Assembly (NCBI RefSeq): GCF_001467585.1
Contig: NZ_LNXY01000027.1
Coordinates: forward strand, 443,988 to 507,987
Direction of reading: 5' to 3'
From: Legionella drozanskii LLAP-1
GTDB taxonomy: Bacteria; Pseudomonadota; Gammaproteobacteria; Legionellales; Legionellaceae
DNA: 64,000 bases
Shown here: positions 1-10,000 of the stretch, piece after piece
Position numbering within the stretch: the first letter of the stretch is position 1
How the letters are laid out: each line of letters begins with the position of its first letter
Position numbers and translations under genes: made by a program
Notes under the pieces: model-generated
Seen by the model: the letters and a program-made list of their open reading frames with translations, nothing else
Database searches by the model: none
Told to the model about the DNA's origin: nothing

Positions 1-1332
1 TGCTCGTAGAGCCATAGCTTCGCCACCTTCAGGCTTGCCTGGTTTACTCGCGAGATTCCAAGCCATAATATCAAAATGGACCCAGGATAAAGATTTCGGT
101 ATAAAGCGCTGTAAGAATAAAGCAGCCGTAATTGCCCCAGCATAGGGCGAAGGACTCGCATTCACTAAATCAGCAACCGAAGAATTAAGCATCTCTTCAT
201 AGCCAGAAAACAAGGGTAATCGCCATACTGGATCATTAACAGCTAAAGCAGATTCAGTAATACCCTGCACTAATTGATCATCATTTGAAAACATAGCAGC
301 AATGTCAGTACCTACCGCAACTCGTGCGGCTCCTGTTAGAGTTGCAAAATCAATCAATAAATCGGGTTGATCTTCACAAGCCTTGGAGATTGCATCGGCC
401 AATACTAAGCGCCCTTCCGCATCGGTATTATCAATTTCCACCGTTAAACCATTATGCATTTTGATAACATCGCCTGGTCTGAACGAATTAGGGCCTACTG
501 AATTTTCAACAGCAGGAATATACAATCGCAAATAAACAGGTAACTGTTGGTCCATAATCCATTGTGCCAAACCTATCGCATGAGCAGCCCCGCCCATATC
601 TTTTTTCATCAAACGCATAGCCGCAAATGGTTTAAGATCCAAACCGCCGCTGTCAAAGCAAACACCTTTGCCAATTAAGGTTATTTTGGGATGATTTTCA
701 TTACCCCAGGTTAGCGTTGATAAACGGGGGGGAGTCGCTGAGGCTCTACCGACGGTATAGATTGCATTTAAGTTTGAGCTGACTAATTGCTCACCAAGCC
801 ACCTTTTGAAATGGGCTTTATATTTCACAGAAATCCTGGATACCTCCATGGACAATTCCTGTGGTCCTAATGCATTCGTCGGTCTGTTGATCAAATCACG
901 AACCAAAAAAATGGCCTCGGACTCCGCTAAAATCCCTGGTAATTCTTCTTTATTAACCAATAAAGTACGCGCTGAGGGCTCCTGTTTTTTATATTCACTA
1001 AAACGATATTGCGCCAAGGACCAGTTAACCTTTGCACTATGCGACAAAACTTCCTGAGCAATATAACAGCCTTTAGGTAATTGGGTTGCTGCATGAGCAA
1101 GCGCTAACATTTGATTACCCTTGCCCGCACCGATGAAGGCCTTGCTTACATGTCCATCCGCTGTATGAATCAGGCTGTAGTCACCCAATTTGCCAGTGAA
1201 TTCACGACTCAGAAGACAAGACCTTTCTGCAGGAGCCAATGCTTCCAATCCTTGTTCCCAATGAGTTTCGGTCACTAAAAATAGTGGGATTGCTTTTTCA
1301 GATTGAATTTCATAAAACATGTCAGCAGGCAT
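1..1332 (-). CDS. Leucyl aminopeptidase family (M17), C-terminus beyond window
   Basis: Cytosolic metalloexopeptidase that removes N-terminal residues from peptides. Reading the minus strand from an ATG at 1332 gives one open frame to the window edge, so the last part is missing. The M17 signature NTDAEGR is visible (plus-strand positions about 420-440), as is the metal-binding stretch GKGVCFDSGG further upstream in the protein. The catalytic lysine and di-metal acidic ligands expected in this family fall in the part seen. The ATG overlaps the murJ stop codon by one base (TAATG), so translation is probably coupled to murJ. Whether it is the pepA or pepB type cannot be decided without the C-terminus and a family comparison. 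Confidence 0.9.
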   Translation of the reverse strand, partial: MPADMFYEIQSEKAIPLFLVTETHWEQGLEALAPAERSCLLSREFTGKLGDYSLIHTADGHVSKAFIGAGKGNQMLALAHAATQLPKGCYIAQEVLSHSAKVNWSLAQYRFSEYKKQEPSARTLLVNKEELPGILAESEAIFLVRDLINRPTNALGPQELSMEVSRISVKYKAHFKRWLGEQLVSSNLNAIYTVGRASATPPRLSTLTWGNENHPKITLIGKGVCFDSGGLDLKPFAAMRLMKKDMGGAAHAIGLAQWIMDQQLPVYLRLYIPAVENSVGPNSFRPGDVIKMHNGLTVEIDNTDAEGRLVLADAISKACEDQPDLLIDFATLTGAARVAVGTDIAAMFSNDDQLVQGITESALAVNDPVWRLPLFSGYEEMLNSSVADLVNASPSPYAGAITAALFLQRFIPKSLSWVHFDIMAWNLASKPGKPEGGEAMALRA

Positions 1333-2906
1333 TATTGCTCCTTCATTTGACCACGGAATTGGGCTACACGAACGCCCGTTAATCCTAAACACAATAAATA
1401 AATAATGACTGCAACCGCTACATGGAATATTAACAGAACTAAACGCATCACAGCGGAGAGCTCTAACCAGTGCTGCACACCACCGACCATCAGGTATAAA
1501 TACAGAGCAATAGCAACATTGGCAATCAATAACTGTATGATAAATTTTATCCATCCTGACGAGGGCTTATAGATACCTCTACGTCTCAGCAAGTACAACA
1601 ACATCCCACAATTGACATACCCGGCCAAAGCAGAAGCAAGGGCAAGGCCTGCATGCGCCAAAGGCCAAATAAATATAGAGCAGAGAATCGAATTCGTAAC
1701 CATAGCCCAGGCCCCTACTTTTACAGGGGTTTTTATATCTTGGCGAGCATAAAAACCAGAAGCAAGAACCTTCACCATCATAAAAGCGGGGACGCCCGAA
1801 GCAAGTGCAATAAGACTTTTTTGTGTTTGCAGAAGATCATTGGGAGAAAATTTACCATAAGTAAAACAACTTGCAATAAGCGGCATGGAAAACATGGCTA
1901 GCCCCAGGCCTGACGGTACGCCAATTAACAACAAGGAACGCAAGCCCCAATCTAAAGTTTTGGAAAATTTCTCCCCCCCTTCCTCAGCATGCCGTCTAGA
2001 CAAATGCGGCAGAATGACGGTGGCTATAGCCACGCCAAAAACACCCAAAGGAAAATCAGTCAGTCTGTCGGTATAATATAACCAAGTTACGCTGCCCACT
2101 TTAAGAAAAGAGGCGAAAATAGAATCTATCATCAGATTAATTTGGGCAATAGACACCCCAAATAAAGCAGGAACCATGAGTTTTAATACGCGCCTAACAC
2201 CCGGATCGCCCCAAGCCATTCGCGGTTTTACTAATAATCTGCGGTTATAAAGAAAAGGAATCTGGAAGAAGAATTGCACTATTCCGGCCACTAGCACACC
2301 CCAAGCTAAGCCCACCACGGGAACCTGTAGATGGGGACTCAAATAGATTGCAGCGAAAATCATACAAATATTCAGGAGCACCGGAGTAAATGCAGGAACA
2401 CCAAAATATCCATAGGTGTTCAATATCGCTCCGGCCATTGCCGTCATGGACACCAGCATTAAAAAGGGAAAGGTGATGCGCAGCATCTCTGTAGCAAGTA
2501 CTGAGCGCATGCTTCCCTCACCGAATCCTGGTGCAAAAAGAAAAATAATAAACGGCGCGGCAATTACCCCAATCACCGTAACCAAAGTAAGCACAGCACC
2601 CAACTGTCCCGCTATTCGTGCAATAAAAAGACGTACATCATCGAAAGGGCGTGTTTGTTGATATTCAGCAAGTACAGGCACAAACGCCTGCGAAAAAGCC
2701 CCCTCAGCAAAGAGGCGGCGCATAAAATTAGGAATCCTGAATGCAACATAGAAGGCATCCATCCCTGCTTGCGCGCCAAATAGTTGGGCAATGACCATAT
2801 CACGTACAAACCCAACCATCCGTGAGATCAAAGTCATTAGCGATACAAGAGAGGTGGAACGTAATAGACTTTGCCGTTTAGGTACCATGGTTTCAATCGC
2901 AGACAT
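1332..2906 (-). CDS. murJ: Lipid II flippase MurJ (MviN family)
   Basis: Inner-membrane flippase that moves lipid-linked peptidoglycan precursor to the periplasmic side. The 524-residue product is almost wholly hydrophobic, with about 14 predicted membrane segments. It begins with the typical family stretch (KRQSLLRSTSLVSLMTLISR, then GFVRD). The reading frame is open further upstream to 3092, but that extension is not family-like. I prefer the ATG at 2906; the ATG at 2888 is an alternative, and neither has a strong ribosome binding site. It is followed with a one-base overlap by the M17 aminopeptidase gene, so the two form an operon. It is divergent from the ZIP-like gene. Confidence 0.93.
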   Translation of the reverse strand: MSAIETMVPKRQSLLRSTSLVSLMTLISRMVGFVRDMVIAQLFGAQAGMDAFYVAFRIPNFMRRLFAEGAFSQAFVPVLAEYQQTRPFDDVRLFIARIAGQLGAVLTLVTVIGVIAAPFIIFLFAPGFGEGSMRSVLATEMLRITFPFLMLVSMTAMAGAILNTYGYFGVPAFTPVLLNICMIFAAIYLSPHLQVPVVGLAWGVLVAGIVQFFFQIPFLYNRRLLVKPRMAWGDPGVRRVLKLMVPALFGVSIAQINLMIDSIFASFLKVGSVTWLYYTDRLTDFPLGVFGVAIATVILPHLSRRHAEEGGEKFSKTLDWGLRSLLLIGVPSGLGLAMFSMPLIASCFTYGKFSPNDLLQTQKSLIALASGVPAFMMVKVLASGFYARQDIKTPVKVGAWAMVTNSILCSIFIWPLAHAGLALASALAGYVNCGMLLYLLRRRGIYKPSSGWIKFIIQLLIANVAIALYLYLMVGGVQHWLELSAVMRLVLLIFHVAVAVIIYLLCLGLTGVRVAQFRGQMKEQ

Positions 2907-3030
2907 AATTCGAATTAATTCACAAAACGAACCTCTATGATATACCCTATTAAGAATGTTTTGAGAAATTTTTAAAAAGTTTTTTCGAAACTGCCAAATT
3001 TTAAGTTTGCACTTGAAAAAGGATGCCGTG

Positions 3031-3765
3031 ATGAACCCATCAATTGCTAGCATTGCGCTATATTCTCTTCTTCCCGCTTTTACGATGATCATTGGAGGGA
3101 CCGTAGCAAGCCTTTATCAACCCAGTGACAAATTGACTAGCGCCACGCAACATTTTGCAGCAGGGGTAGTTTTTGCCGCGGTTGCCAAAGAGTTATTACC
3201 CAAATTAGGAGAAGGCAAGACCCCCGTCGCTTTAATTGTGGGCTTTAGTTTAGGGGTCATTTTGATGCTTTTGTTGAAGGCGCTGACCAACAAGCTTAAT
3301 GAACAAGAAGAGCAATCCACGGGTCTATCTTTGGGATTAGTTTCTTCGGTCGGGATTGATTTATTCATCGATGGAATCCTCATTGGAATTGCCTTTTTGA
3401 CCGGTAAACAAGGCGGTATGTTGATTGCAGTCGCCCTAGCCTTGGAAATTCTCTTTTTAGGTTTATCCACTTCCTCAACCTTAGGTAGACGATCGGTAAG
3501 TGTTAAAATAAGACTTCTACTCAGCCTCTGCCTCGCTTTATTAATTCCTCTGGGAAGTATTTTGGGGGCAACTTTGTTAGCTCAGCTTCCAAAAGCGATT
3601 ACAGAGGGACTCCTTTCCTTTGGCGTTGCCGCTTTACTCTTTCTAGTCACCGAAGAATTATTGACTGAGGCACATGAACATGAAATTGAGGAAACACCGC
3701 TCATAACGGCGAGCTTTTTTATGGGTTTTTTAGGTATTTTAATTCTTGAGAATCTTGCTGGATAA
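3031..3765 (+). CDS. ZIP-like integral membrane protein
   Basis: 244-residue protein with about eight hydrophobic segments and the layout of ZIP metal transporters: a segment with HFAAGVVFA near residue 40, a polar loop near residues 83-92, then paired motifs resembling ZIP helices IV and V. The first reads GIDLFIDGILIG where classical ZIPs have HNxPEG; the second (ALALEILFLG) lacks the usual histidines but keeps a glutamate. Metal transport is therefore plausible but not shown, and the substrate cannot be named. The ATG at 3031 is preceded by AAAGGA at a suitable distance; the frame continues upstream to a TTG at 3007, which I reject. Divergent from murJ. Confidence 0.7.
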   Translation: MNPSIASIALYSLLPAFTMIIGGTVASLYQPSDKLTSATQHFAAGVVFAAVAKELLPKLGEGKTPVALIVGFSLGVILMLLLKALTNKLNEQEEQSTGLSLGLVSSVGIDLFIDGILIGIAFLTGKQGGMLIAVALALEILFLGLSTSSTLGRRSVSVKIRLLLSLCLALLIPLGSILGATLLAQLPKAITEGLLSFGVAALLFLVTEELLTEAHEHEIEETPLITASFFMGFLGILILENLAG

Positions 3766-4045
3766 AATGTTTGTTGACTGCTCTTTCGTGCGGCCATTTT
3801 ACTTTGCTAAATTTAGAATTTTAGGTTAAGCAGGCAGAACGTTTTTTGCAATGGGTGGATCAGTCCTCACTCCATAATTAATCGCTCTTTTTAGTCCTTA
3901 AGACTTCACTCTCTGATTATAACTTGTTAATCTTATTGCTTATTTATCATAGTGTTAATAAAAATATCATGCTGTTTCTTGAGTGCTTGAGTTCGCCTGA
4001 GAAATACCGGTAAGACTATGTTTGAACATCTTTTAAGGGGAATTT

Positions 4046-4810
4046 ATGGCCAATGTTTTTGTTCTTAGAATTGCAGCTCCTTCAGGAGGAGGAAAAACCA
4101 CTGTTGCAGATGAGGTAGTTAAACACTATCAACTTCAAGGCAAGCGTTGTATTAAAATATCTGTGGATGATTATTATAAAAAAGACCCACAACCAGGCAC
4201 GAACTTTGATCATCCTGATGCAGTTGAGCTGGAATTACTCGCAGCTCATCTTGAAGCCTTACAAGAGGGAGAGACTATTGAGGTACCGACTTATTCTTTT
4301 ACAAAGAGTACTCGGCTAGCTGAAACGAAACCTATCACTCCCTCTGAAGGCATGATCATTGTTGTTGAGGGGATTTTTGCTTTAAATGAAAAACTCGGCG
4401 AAATAAACGATTTCAAAATTTATGTCGATACTCGCCTCGATATATGCCTTGCTAGGCGCCTTCGTAGAGATGAAATAGAGCGCGGCACGTCTATAGAAGA
4501 GAATCTAGCTTATTATGAGAAAAATATTATCCCTAATTTACATTTTGTTCTGGATACTAAAGCCGAGGCTGATTTTATAATGCCCACCAGCAATTCAGAA
4601 GATATAAAAAAATTAATCGAAGCAGTGGATTCGCAAGTACTTCAACCCGTTAAATCAAGTCAACCCTACACGACAGCAAGATTTTTTGCGACAGCAGAAA
4701 CAGATACACAAACTCCCCGGATTCCCGAACAAACGACGGGGCAAACTACACTGATTTCAGAAACATTTGGACAAAGTTCAATGCCAGGGTTAGGCGGCAG
4801 CGTAAATTGA
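4046..4810 (+). CDS. Uridine kinase-like P-loop kinase with C-terminal extension
   Basis: Phosphoribulokinase/uridine kinase superfamily protein, expected to phosphorylate a nucleoside such as uridine or cytidine in pyrimidine salvage. The Walker A loop (APSGGGKTT) is at residues 10-18. A DDYYK motif follows near residue 40, and an arginine-rich lid (ARRLRRDEIERG) lies near residue 145. The catalytic core ends near residue 200; a further ~55 residues rich in Thr, Gln and Ser follow, which ordinary Udk proteins lack. The start is supported by AGGGGAATTT just before the ATG. It stands alone between the ZIP-like gene and the SDR gene. It may be a salvage enzyme or a repurposed kinase; the tail is the reason for doubt. 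Confidence 0.7.
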   Translation: MANVFVLRIAAPSGGGKTTVADEVVKHYQLQGKRCIKISVDDYYKKDPQPGTNFDHPDAVELELLAAHLEALQEGETIEVPTYSFTKSTRLAETKPITPSEGMIIVVEGIFALNEKLGEINDFKIYVDTRLDICLARRLRRDEIERGTSIEENLAYYEKNIIPNLHFVLDTKAEADFIMPTSNSEDIKKLIEAVDSQVLQPVKSSQPYTTARFFATAETDTQTPRIPEQTTGQTTLISETFGQSSMPGLGGSVN

Positions 4811-4897
4811 ACAAAAAGGAGGCTGTAGAAACAGTAAAAATAATTTGTACTATACTCATTGCAGATCAAAAATCGTACTGATTAAAGGGAATTTTAC

Positions 4898-5641
4898 ATG
4901 AAAAAACAAGTCGTTCTCATTACTGGAGCCCTCGCAGGAATTGGTAAGGCAACCGCTTTAGCTTTTGCTCAACAAGGAGCAAATATTGTTATTTCAGGGC
5001 GCAAAAAGGAGTTAGGGATTTCTCTCGCAAAAGACCTCAAAGCGCTTGGCTGCGAAGTAGAGTTTATTCAGACTGACGTTCGTTATGAACCTGAAGTGCG
5101 CTCGCTTGTCGAACAGACTGCAAAACATTTTGGTCGTCTTGATGTTGCAGTGAACAATGCAGGAACAGAAGGTGCGATGATGTCTCTTGTGGAGGCAACC
5201 CTGGATAATTATCAATTGACCTTTGACACGAATGTATTAGGCGTCTTTTTATGTATGAAATATGAACTTCAGGTAATGATGGCGCAGGGTTCAGGTTCTA
5301 TAATTAATCTGTCATCAGTTGCCGGAAAAAAGGGATTTCCAACAGCCGGAATTTATTGTGCATCTAAGCATGCCGTAGAAGGCTTTACAAAAGTTGCAGC
5401 CCTTGAAGCGGCGGATTCTAATGTGAGAGTCAATGCAGTGGCTCCAGGTCCGATTATGACCGAAATGTTTGATCGCTTTACCCAAACCGAAGAAGGAAAA
5501 ACCACCTTTACCTCGTTGGTTCCCCTAAAACGCGCAGGAAAGCCTGAAGAAGTGGCGCAGACCATCTTATTTTTAAGTTCAGAGGCATCCTCTTACATTA
5601 CTGGACAAATTGTTGGAATAGATGGCGGGTTAATGGCTTAA
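4898..5641 (+). CDS. Short-chain dehydrogenase/reductase (SDR)
   Basis: NAD(P)-dependent oxidoreductase of the classical SDR family, 247 residues, the usual length. Visible motifs: TGxxxGIG cofactor loop at residues 9-16, NNAG at 86-89, catalytic Ser140 (NLSS), and Tyr153/Lys157 (YCASK). The C-terminus has the common DGG ending. The substrate cannot be read from sequence. The ATG is preceded by AAAGGGAATTTTAC. A strong hairpin follows at 5652-5678, so it is probably a single-gene transcript. Confidence 0.9.
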   Translation: MKKQVVLITGALAGIGKATALAFAQQGANIVISGRKKELGISLAKDLKALGCEVEFIQTDVRYEPEVRSLVEQTAKHFGRLDVAVNNAGTEGAMMSLVEATLDNYQLTFDTNVLGVFLCMKYELQVMMAQGSGSIINLSSVAGKKGFPTAGIYCASKHAVEGFTKVAALEAADSNVRVNAVAPGPIMTEMFDRFTQTEEGKTTFTSLVPLKRAGKPEEVAQTILFLSSEASSYITGQIVGIDGGLMA

Positions 5642-5651
5642 GAAACAGGAA

Positions 5652-5678
5652 AAATACCCTACTCCGAGTAGGGTATTT
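5652..5678 (+). terminator. Hairpin terminator after the SDR gene
   Basis: Perfect 13-bp inverted repeat (AAATACCCTACTC and its complement) separated by one base, starting 11 bases after the SDR stop codon. The A-tract before and T-tract at the end of the stem suit a rho-independent terminator, although the following T run is short. Confidence 0.7.
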
Positions 5679-6003
5679 CAATGCTGCAAAATATTAAACT
5701 TTTGCACTTTTTCCTTAATTGGAAATACTAGCTTCTGCGTTATTAGTAGATTTAGACCTTTAAATTCAAAAGCCAGCATCTTCCGCTATCTTATAAGGCA
5801 TCAAAATTTCTCTTTATCTTTGAATGTAAGATGAGCAGGATAAGGATTAGTAGTATCTTGTTGATATTTCTTTTCGGTGACAGCCAAAAACCTCATCGCT
5901 GAAGTGTACTTTATTGCCGATCATATGAAATGCCCCCCTAAAAATTGTATAATTAATAATATTTACTAGCGCCTGATTAAGAAAGAATTAAACTGGATAA
6001 TAA
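5679..6003. other. Intergenic region without a supported gene
   Basis: 325 bases between the SDR terminator and the YaiI-family gene. A -10-like TATAAT at 5948-5953 sits 50 bases before the next gene but has no convincing -35 box. On the minus strand a 31-codon open frame (5801-5896) exists without a ribosome binding site. I see no RNA gene or repeat here. Confidence 0.4.
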
Positions 6004-6453
6004 ATGATCATTTGGATTGATGGAGATGCCTGTCCTAAGGCAATAAAACAAATTTTATTTCGAGCAGCAATAAAACGTCAGGTTCCAATGACTATCGTCG
6101 CCAACCATTTAGCGATGACGCCTCCTTCCCCATTTATAAAAAAAGTACTGGTACAATCAGGTTTCGACAGTGCAGATAACTATATTGTCGATCAGGTTCA
6201 ACCACGCGACCTTGTAATTACTGCCGATATTATTTTGGCGGATCAGATCATTACAAAACAGGCATTTGCTCTTAGTCCAAGAGGTACGCTTTACTCAGTT
6301 AACAATATCAAACAAATATTAACGATGCGCAATTTAAATGAATCTCTGCGAGAAAATGGAATGTTGCGCAGCAATTTAAATACTTTCAGCGCCAAGGATA
6401 TTCAGCTTTTCTCAAATCATTTGGACAAAATGATTACACAACATCACAAATAG
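6004..6453 (+). CDS. YaiI/YqxD family protein (UPF0178, DUF188)
   Basis: 149-residue member of the conserved bacterial UPF0178 family. The N-terminus (IWIDGDACP) is the family signature, with aspartates suggesting a PIN/NYN-like metal-binding nuclease fold; ADIILADQ and SPRGTLY in the middle also match. Length is typical. The cellular role is not established for the family. The ATG at 6004 follows GGATAATAA. It stands alone upstream of rpsT. Confidence 0.88.
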   Translation: MIIWIDGDACPKAIKQILFRAAIKRQVPMTIVANHLAMTPPSPFIKKVLVQSGFDSADNYIVDQVQPRDLVITADIILADQIITKQAFALSPRGTLYSVNNIKQILTMRNLNESLRENGMLRSNLNTFSAKDIQLFSNHLDKMITQHHK

Positions 6454-6572
6454 CTTAAACACATCACATTTAGACAGCGGCGAGTATCATTTAAATATTG
6501 ACTTGTCCGATATCCTACTGTATCTAATTGAGAATATTTAATCAAAATGATTCAACCTTTAGGTTTAATATA

Positions 6573-6601
6573 TTGACAAATTCAACCTTATTGGGCATGA
6601 T
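6573..6601 (+). promoter_or_regulatory. Likely sigma-70 promoter of rpsT
   Basis: A consensus -35 box TTGACA (6573-6578) is followed after 17 bases by CATGAT (6596-6601), four of six matches to TATAAT. Predicted leader is about 35 bases before the GTG start of rpsT. Confidence 0.45.
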
Positions 6602-6643
6602 CACCATTTTTTTGTGACATCTGATTGATGTGGAGATTTTTAA

Positions 6644-6910
6644 GTGGCAAATATTAAATCAGCGATCAAACGTGCTCGCCAAAACGTAAAACTGCGTCAA
6701 CATAATGCTAGTGCACGCTCTATGTACCGCACTTACGTTAAAAATGTGCTTAAAGCCGTCGAAGCCGGTGACTCAGAAGCTGCTCGCGCTGCCTATGCTA
6801 AAGCACAACCAATTATTGATAAAGCTGCTGGAAAGGGTTTAATTCACAAAAATAAAGCTGCTCGTATTAAAAGCCGCCTGAGCGCACGTGTTAAAGCTAT
6901 GGCTGCTTAA
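6644..6910 (+). CDS. rpsT: 30S ribosomal protein S20
   Basis: Primary 16S rRNA-binding protein of the small subunit. The 88-residue lysine/arginine/alanine-rich sequence starts [14 protein letters not shown], as S20 does, and has normal length. Translation starts at GTG, eight bases after a GGAG ribosome binding site; a non-ATG start is common for rpsT (in E. coli it is UUG and takes part in autoregulation). It has its own promoter-like sequence and a terminator at 6945, so it is probably monocistronic. Confidence 0.98.
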   Translation: MANIKSAIKRARQNVKLRQHNASARSMYRTYVKNVLKAVEAGDSEAARAAYAKAQPIIDKAAGKGLIHKNKAARIKSRLSARVKAMAA

Positions 6911-6944
6911 CCCCGCGTTTCCGTCGCTCTAAGTCCGTAAACAC

Positions 6945-6971
6945 CCGAACCGGTATTTTTTCCGGTTCGGT
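6945..6971 (+). terminator. rpsT terminator
   Basis: CCGAACCGG and its exact complement form a 9-bp GC-rich stem with an 8-base T-rich loop, followed by TCCTTTATT, 35 bases after the rpsT stop. Confidence 0.8.
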
Positions 6972-7053
6972 CCTTTATTGAACAAATCGTTTTTGATTGA
7001 ACTCCGTCTATATAGCTTTGCCGTTGATCCAGGTACAGGATGCAACAACAGCA

Positions 7054-10000
7054 TTACTCATGTTGACTACGTTCATTATATACTACCGAAAACGAAGCAG
7101 AATGCTGATTAAGCTGTTCATAAGCTCGTTTTGCTGGAACGTATTGTGGGAATTGAGTCATCAACCGTTTCAGAATCAAACGTGATAAATCTTCATCACC
7201 ACGGTTCCATTCGCTTAGCGCATCGAAGTACATTAAATCAGCAGGTTGGCGGGCTAGAACAGGGGAGCGATTTATCGAAATTGGCTCGATAAAGCTGATC
7301 CTTTCTTGTTGTTGTGCATCTAGCCATTGCAGCATTTTACGTGCTTGGAAGCTACCATTATCGCTTGCTTGCTGTAATAGGCGTTTACCCTCTTCTGATT
7401 TATGATCAGGCGCGGCATTGAACAGCATGACTGCGAGTTGATATTGCGCATAACCATTATTGTTTGCTGCTAATTCACCATACAATTGTTTTGCTTGCTC
7501 ATTATCTTGACTCACACCTAAACCATATTGATAGATCCGAGCCAGAGCAAGTTTTGCTGTATCGTTGCCTTTCGCAGCAGCTTCTTGGTAATAAGTTACT
7601 GCGCTTGGGAAATCCAGCTTGGTTGCAACACCAGTCTCAGAGAGCAGTCCAAGTTGATAAAGCGCATCGGGATCCCCTAGAGCAGCGGCTTGCTTATAGA
7701 GCTGCAATGCTTTTTGTTCATTTCTCTCTGCACCCAAGCCATTAAAATACATTCCTGCTAATTGAGTCATCGCTTCGCTATAGCCTTTATCAGATGATTT
7801 CGTAAATAGCGCTTGTGCTTTAGCATAATCAACCGGTAAGCCTTTGCCTTTTTCGTAGATTAAGCCTAGGTCGTATTCACCTACTGCATCGCCTTTTTGG
7901 GCTGCTAGCTGATAACTTTCCAAAGCCTTGAGGTAGTTATCTTCAACGGTATCATAGATGAACCCAAGAGCCACTGCTGCTTTTGGATAGGCTGCTTGTG
8001 CAGCAGCGTACCATTTTTTAGCTTCAGCATAATTTGGCTCTTTGCCGATCCGTCCTAATTGATAAAGTTGACCTAGCAAGAATTGCGCGATAGGTTGGCC
8101 CTGTTCCGCTGAAGCCAGATACCATTTTGCTGCTAATTCGCGATCAAGCTGTCCACCTAAACCAGTATCGTAGAGATAACCGAGTTTTACTTGTCCCTCT
8201 TTATCTCCTTTTTCTGCTAGATACTGGTAGATTTCGCGTGCCTGTTGCATGTTGGCAGGATCATCAGCTTGAGCTAGGTAATAATCGGCAAGCAGCAAGC
8301 TAGCTGTGGTATTACCTTCATCCCGCGCTTTAATTAAGTCATCAAGGAAGGATTCGCCTTGCTGATGTTTCAGCACAGCTAAATTGAGACTTGCATAAGA
8401 AAAACTAGCATCGGCAGCTTGTTGCAATAGTGCCAAGCCTTTTTCCGCATCTTTACTAAGACCAATTCCTTGACTGTAGTAAGTACCAAGAACAAAGGCA
8501 TTTACCGGATTTAGTGGCGCTTGTTGATACCAATAAAGGGCTTCAACTTGGTTGGCTGGCACCGCAATGCCTCGTTCATACATCATTCCTAATAAGAGGG
8601 CTGCTTCGCCATTTCCACTTTTTGCCTCTTTTTTAGCGACATCGAAGGCTTGCATTTGTTTATCAGGATGAGCAGTATCCATTGCATTGTAATAAGCTAA
8701 AGGCAATTCGGCTTCTGCAACACCTTGAGCAACCGCACCTTGATAGAGTCGTCGGATCAATTGTGTGCGATTTTGCTTAGCCACTACACTCAATCCAACT
8801 TGCTTTTGTTTAACTAAATACTCGGCCAAACGATATTCTGCTGGGCCATAGCCGTTAGAAGAAGCTAAGTAATACATGGCTAAAGCTTGTTGAACATTAG
8901 GTTCAACAATAATGCTACCATTCGCATCAGTGAAGCCTTTATCATAAATATTAGCTAGCGTATATTGAGCATAAACATTTCCTTTAAACGCCGCATCAGT
9001 CATCCAACTCATACCTTGCTTATAATCAACAGGATTTGTTTGGCCCTCTAGATATAAAATACCTAAATTATACTCAGCGCGAACATCTTGCTGTGCTGCT
9101 GCTAATTGATAATAGATGATGGCTTGTTGCGGACTTTTAACCACGCCAATACCATATTGATAGAGCTGGCCGATTTCAAATTGCGCTGAGGAATTACCTA
9201 AAATGGCTTGACCATAAAGTTGGCTGAGAACTGCTTGATAGTTTGCTTTATTCTCCCAGCCTACTGTTTTTTCTTTAAAATAATTAAAATCTTGTGGTCC
9301 TGCTTTGTCAGGGAAAGGCGCACCTTCGTTAACCATGGATTCTCTTGGCTTATGCTCCACAGCAAGTGATTCATTTTTTTGCAGAGCCTCGATTTGCTTA
9401 TCCAAGGGGTAACGAGGGAAAGTCCAGGTTGCGATATGATTTGCATTTAACATGGGGGCAATGAGATCAAAATAATCATTGATTGGAATCTCACTAGGCT
9501 GAGCCATGCTAAAGTTAGGTTTGTAGAGTTCAGCGCGTGATAAAGCTTCCATTTGAGGAGCAGAATTATAGCTATTTTCTTTTAAGGCGAGTGGATTTTG
9601 CCAAGCACTATAAATACCGCCTAAACTATAATTATCAGCCGCAAAACTATCGTCTCGACCATTGCTTAACCAACGTGCAACTTGAATATCCGCGGCAATT
9701 TCTGAGTCTTTTTTTGCCAAGCTTTGTTTCGCTTTTTGTTGCCATTGGTCGGATAATTGTTGGTTGGCAATCACTCCTTTACCGTCTTTATAAAGAAGTG
9801 CTAAGGTTTGCTGAGCTTCAACAGAACCATTTTGCGCGGCTTGAAGAGTCCACATAAATCCAGTTTGAAGATTAAAAGAAGCCGATTTAGGATCGGAATA
9901 CAAGCGAGCCAAAGCCATCTCTGCACGTACGTCATGCGCGTTGGCTGCTTTTGTTAGCCAATCTTTACCAGTGTCCATTTGATTTTGTTTGATTGCCAAT

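Noticed and set aside
2907-3092. N-terminal extension of murJ
   Set aside because: The extra residues are unlike the family, overlap the start region of the divergent gene, and no ribosome site precedes them.
5801-5896. 31-codon minus-strand frame after the SDR gene
   Set aside because: No ribosome binding site and too short to judge; kept only as a note on the intergenic region.
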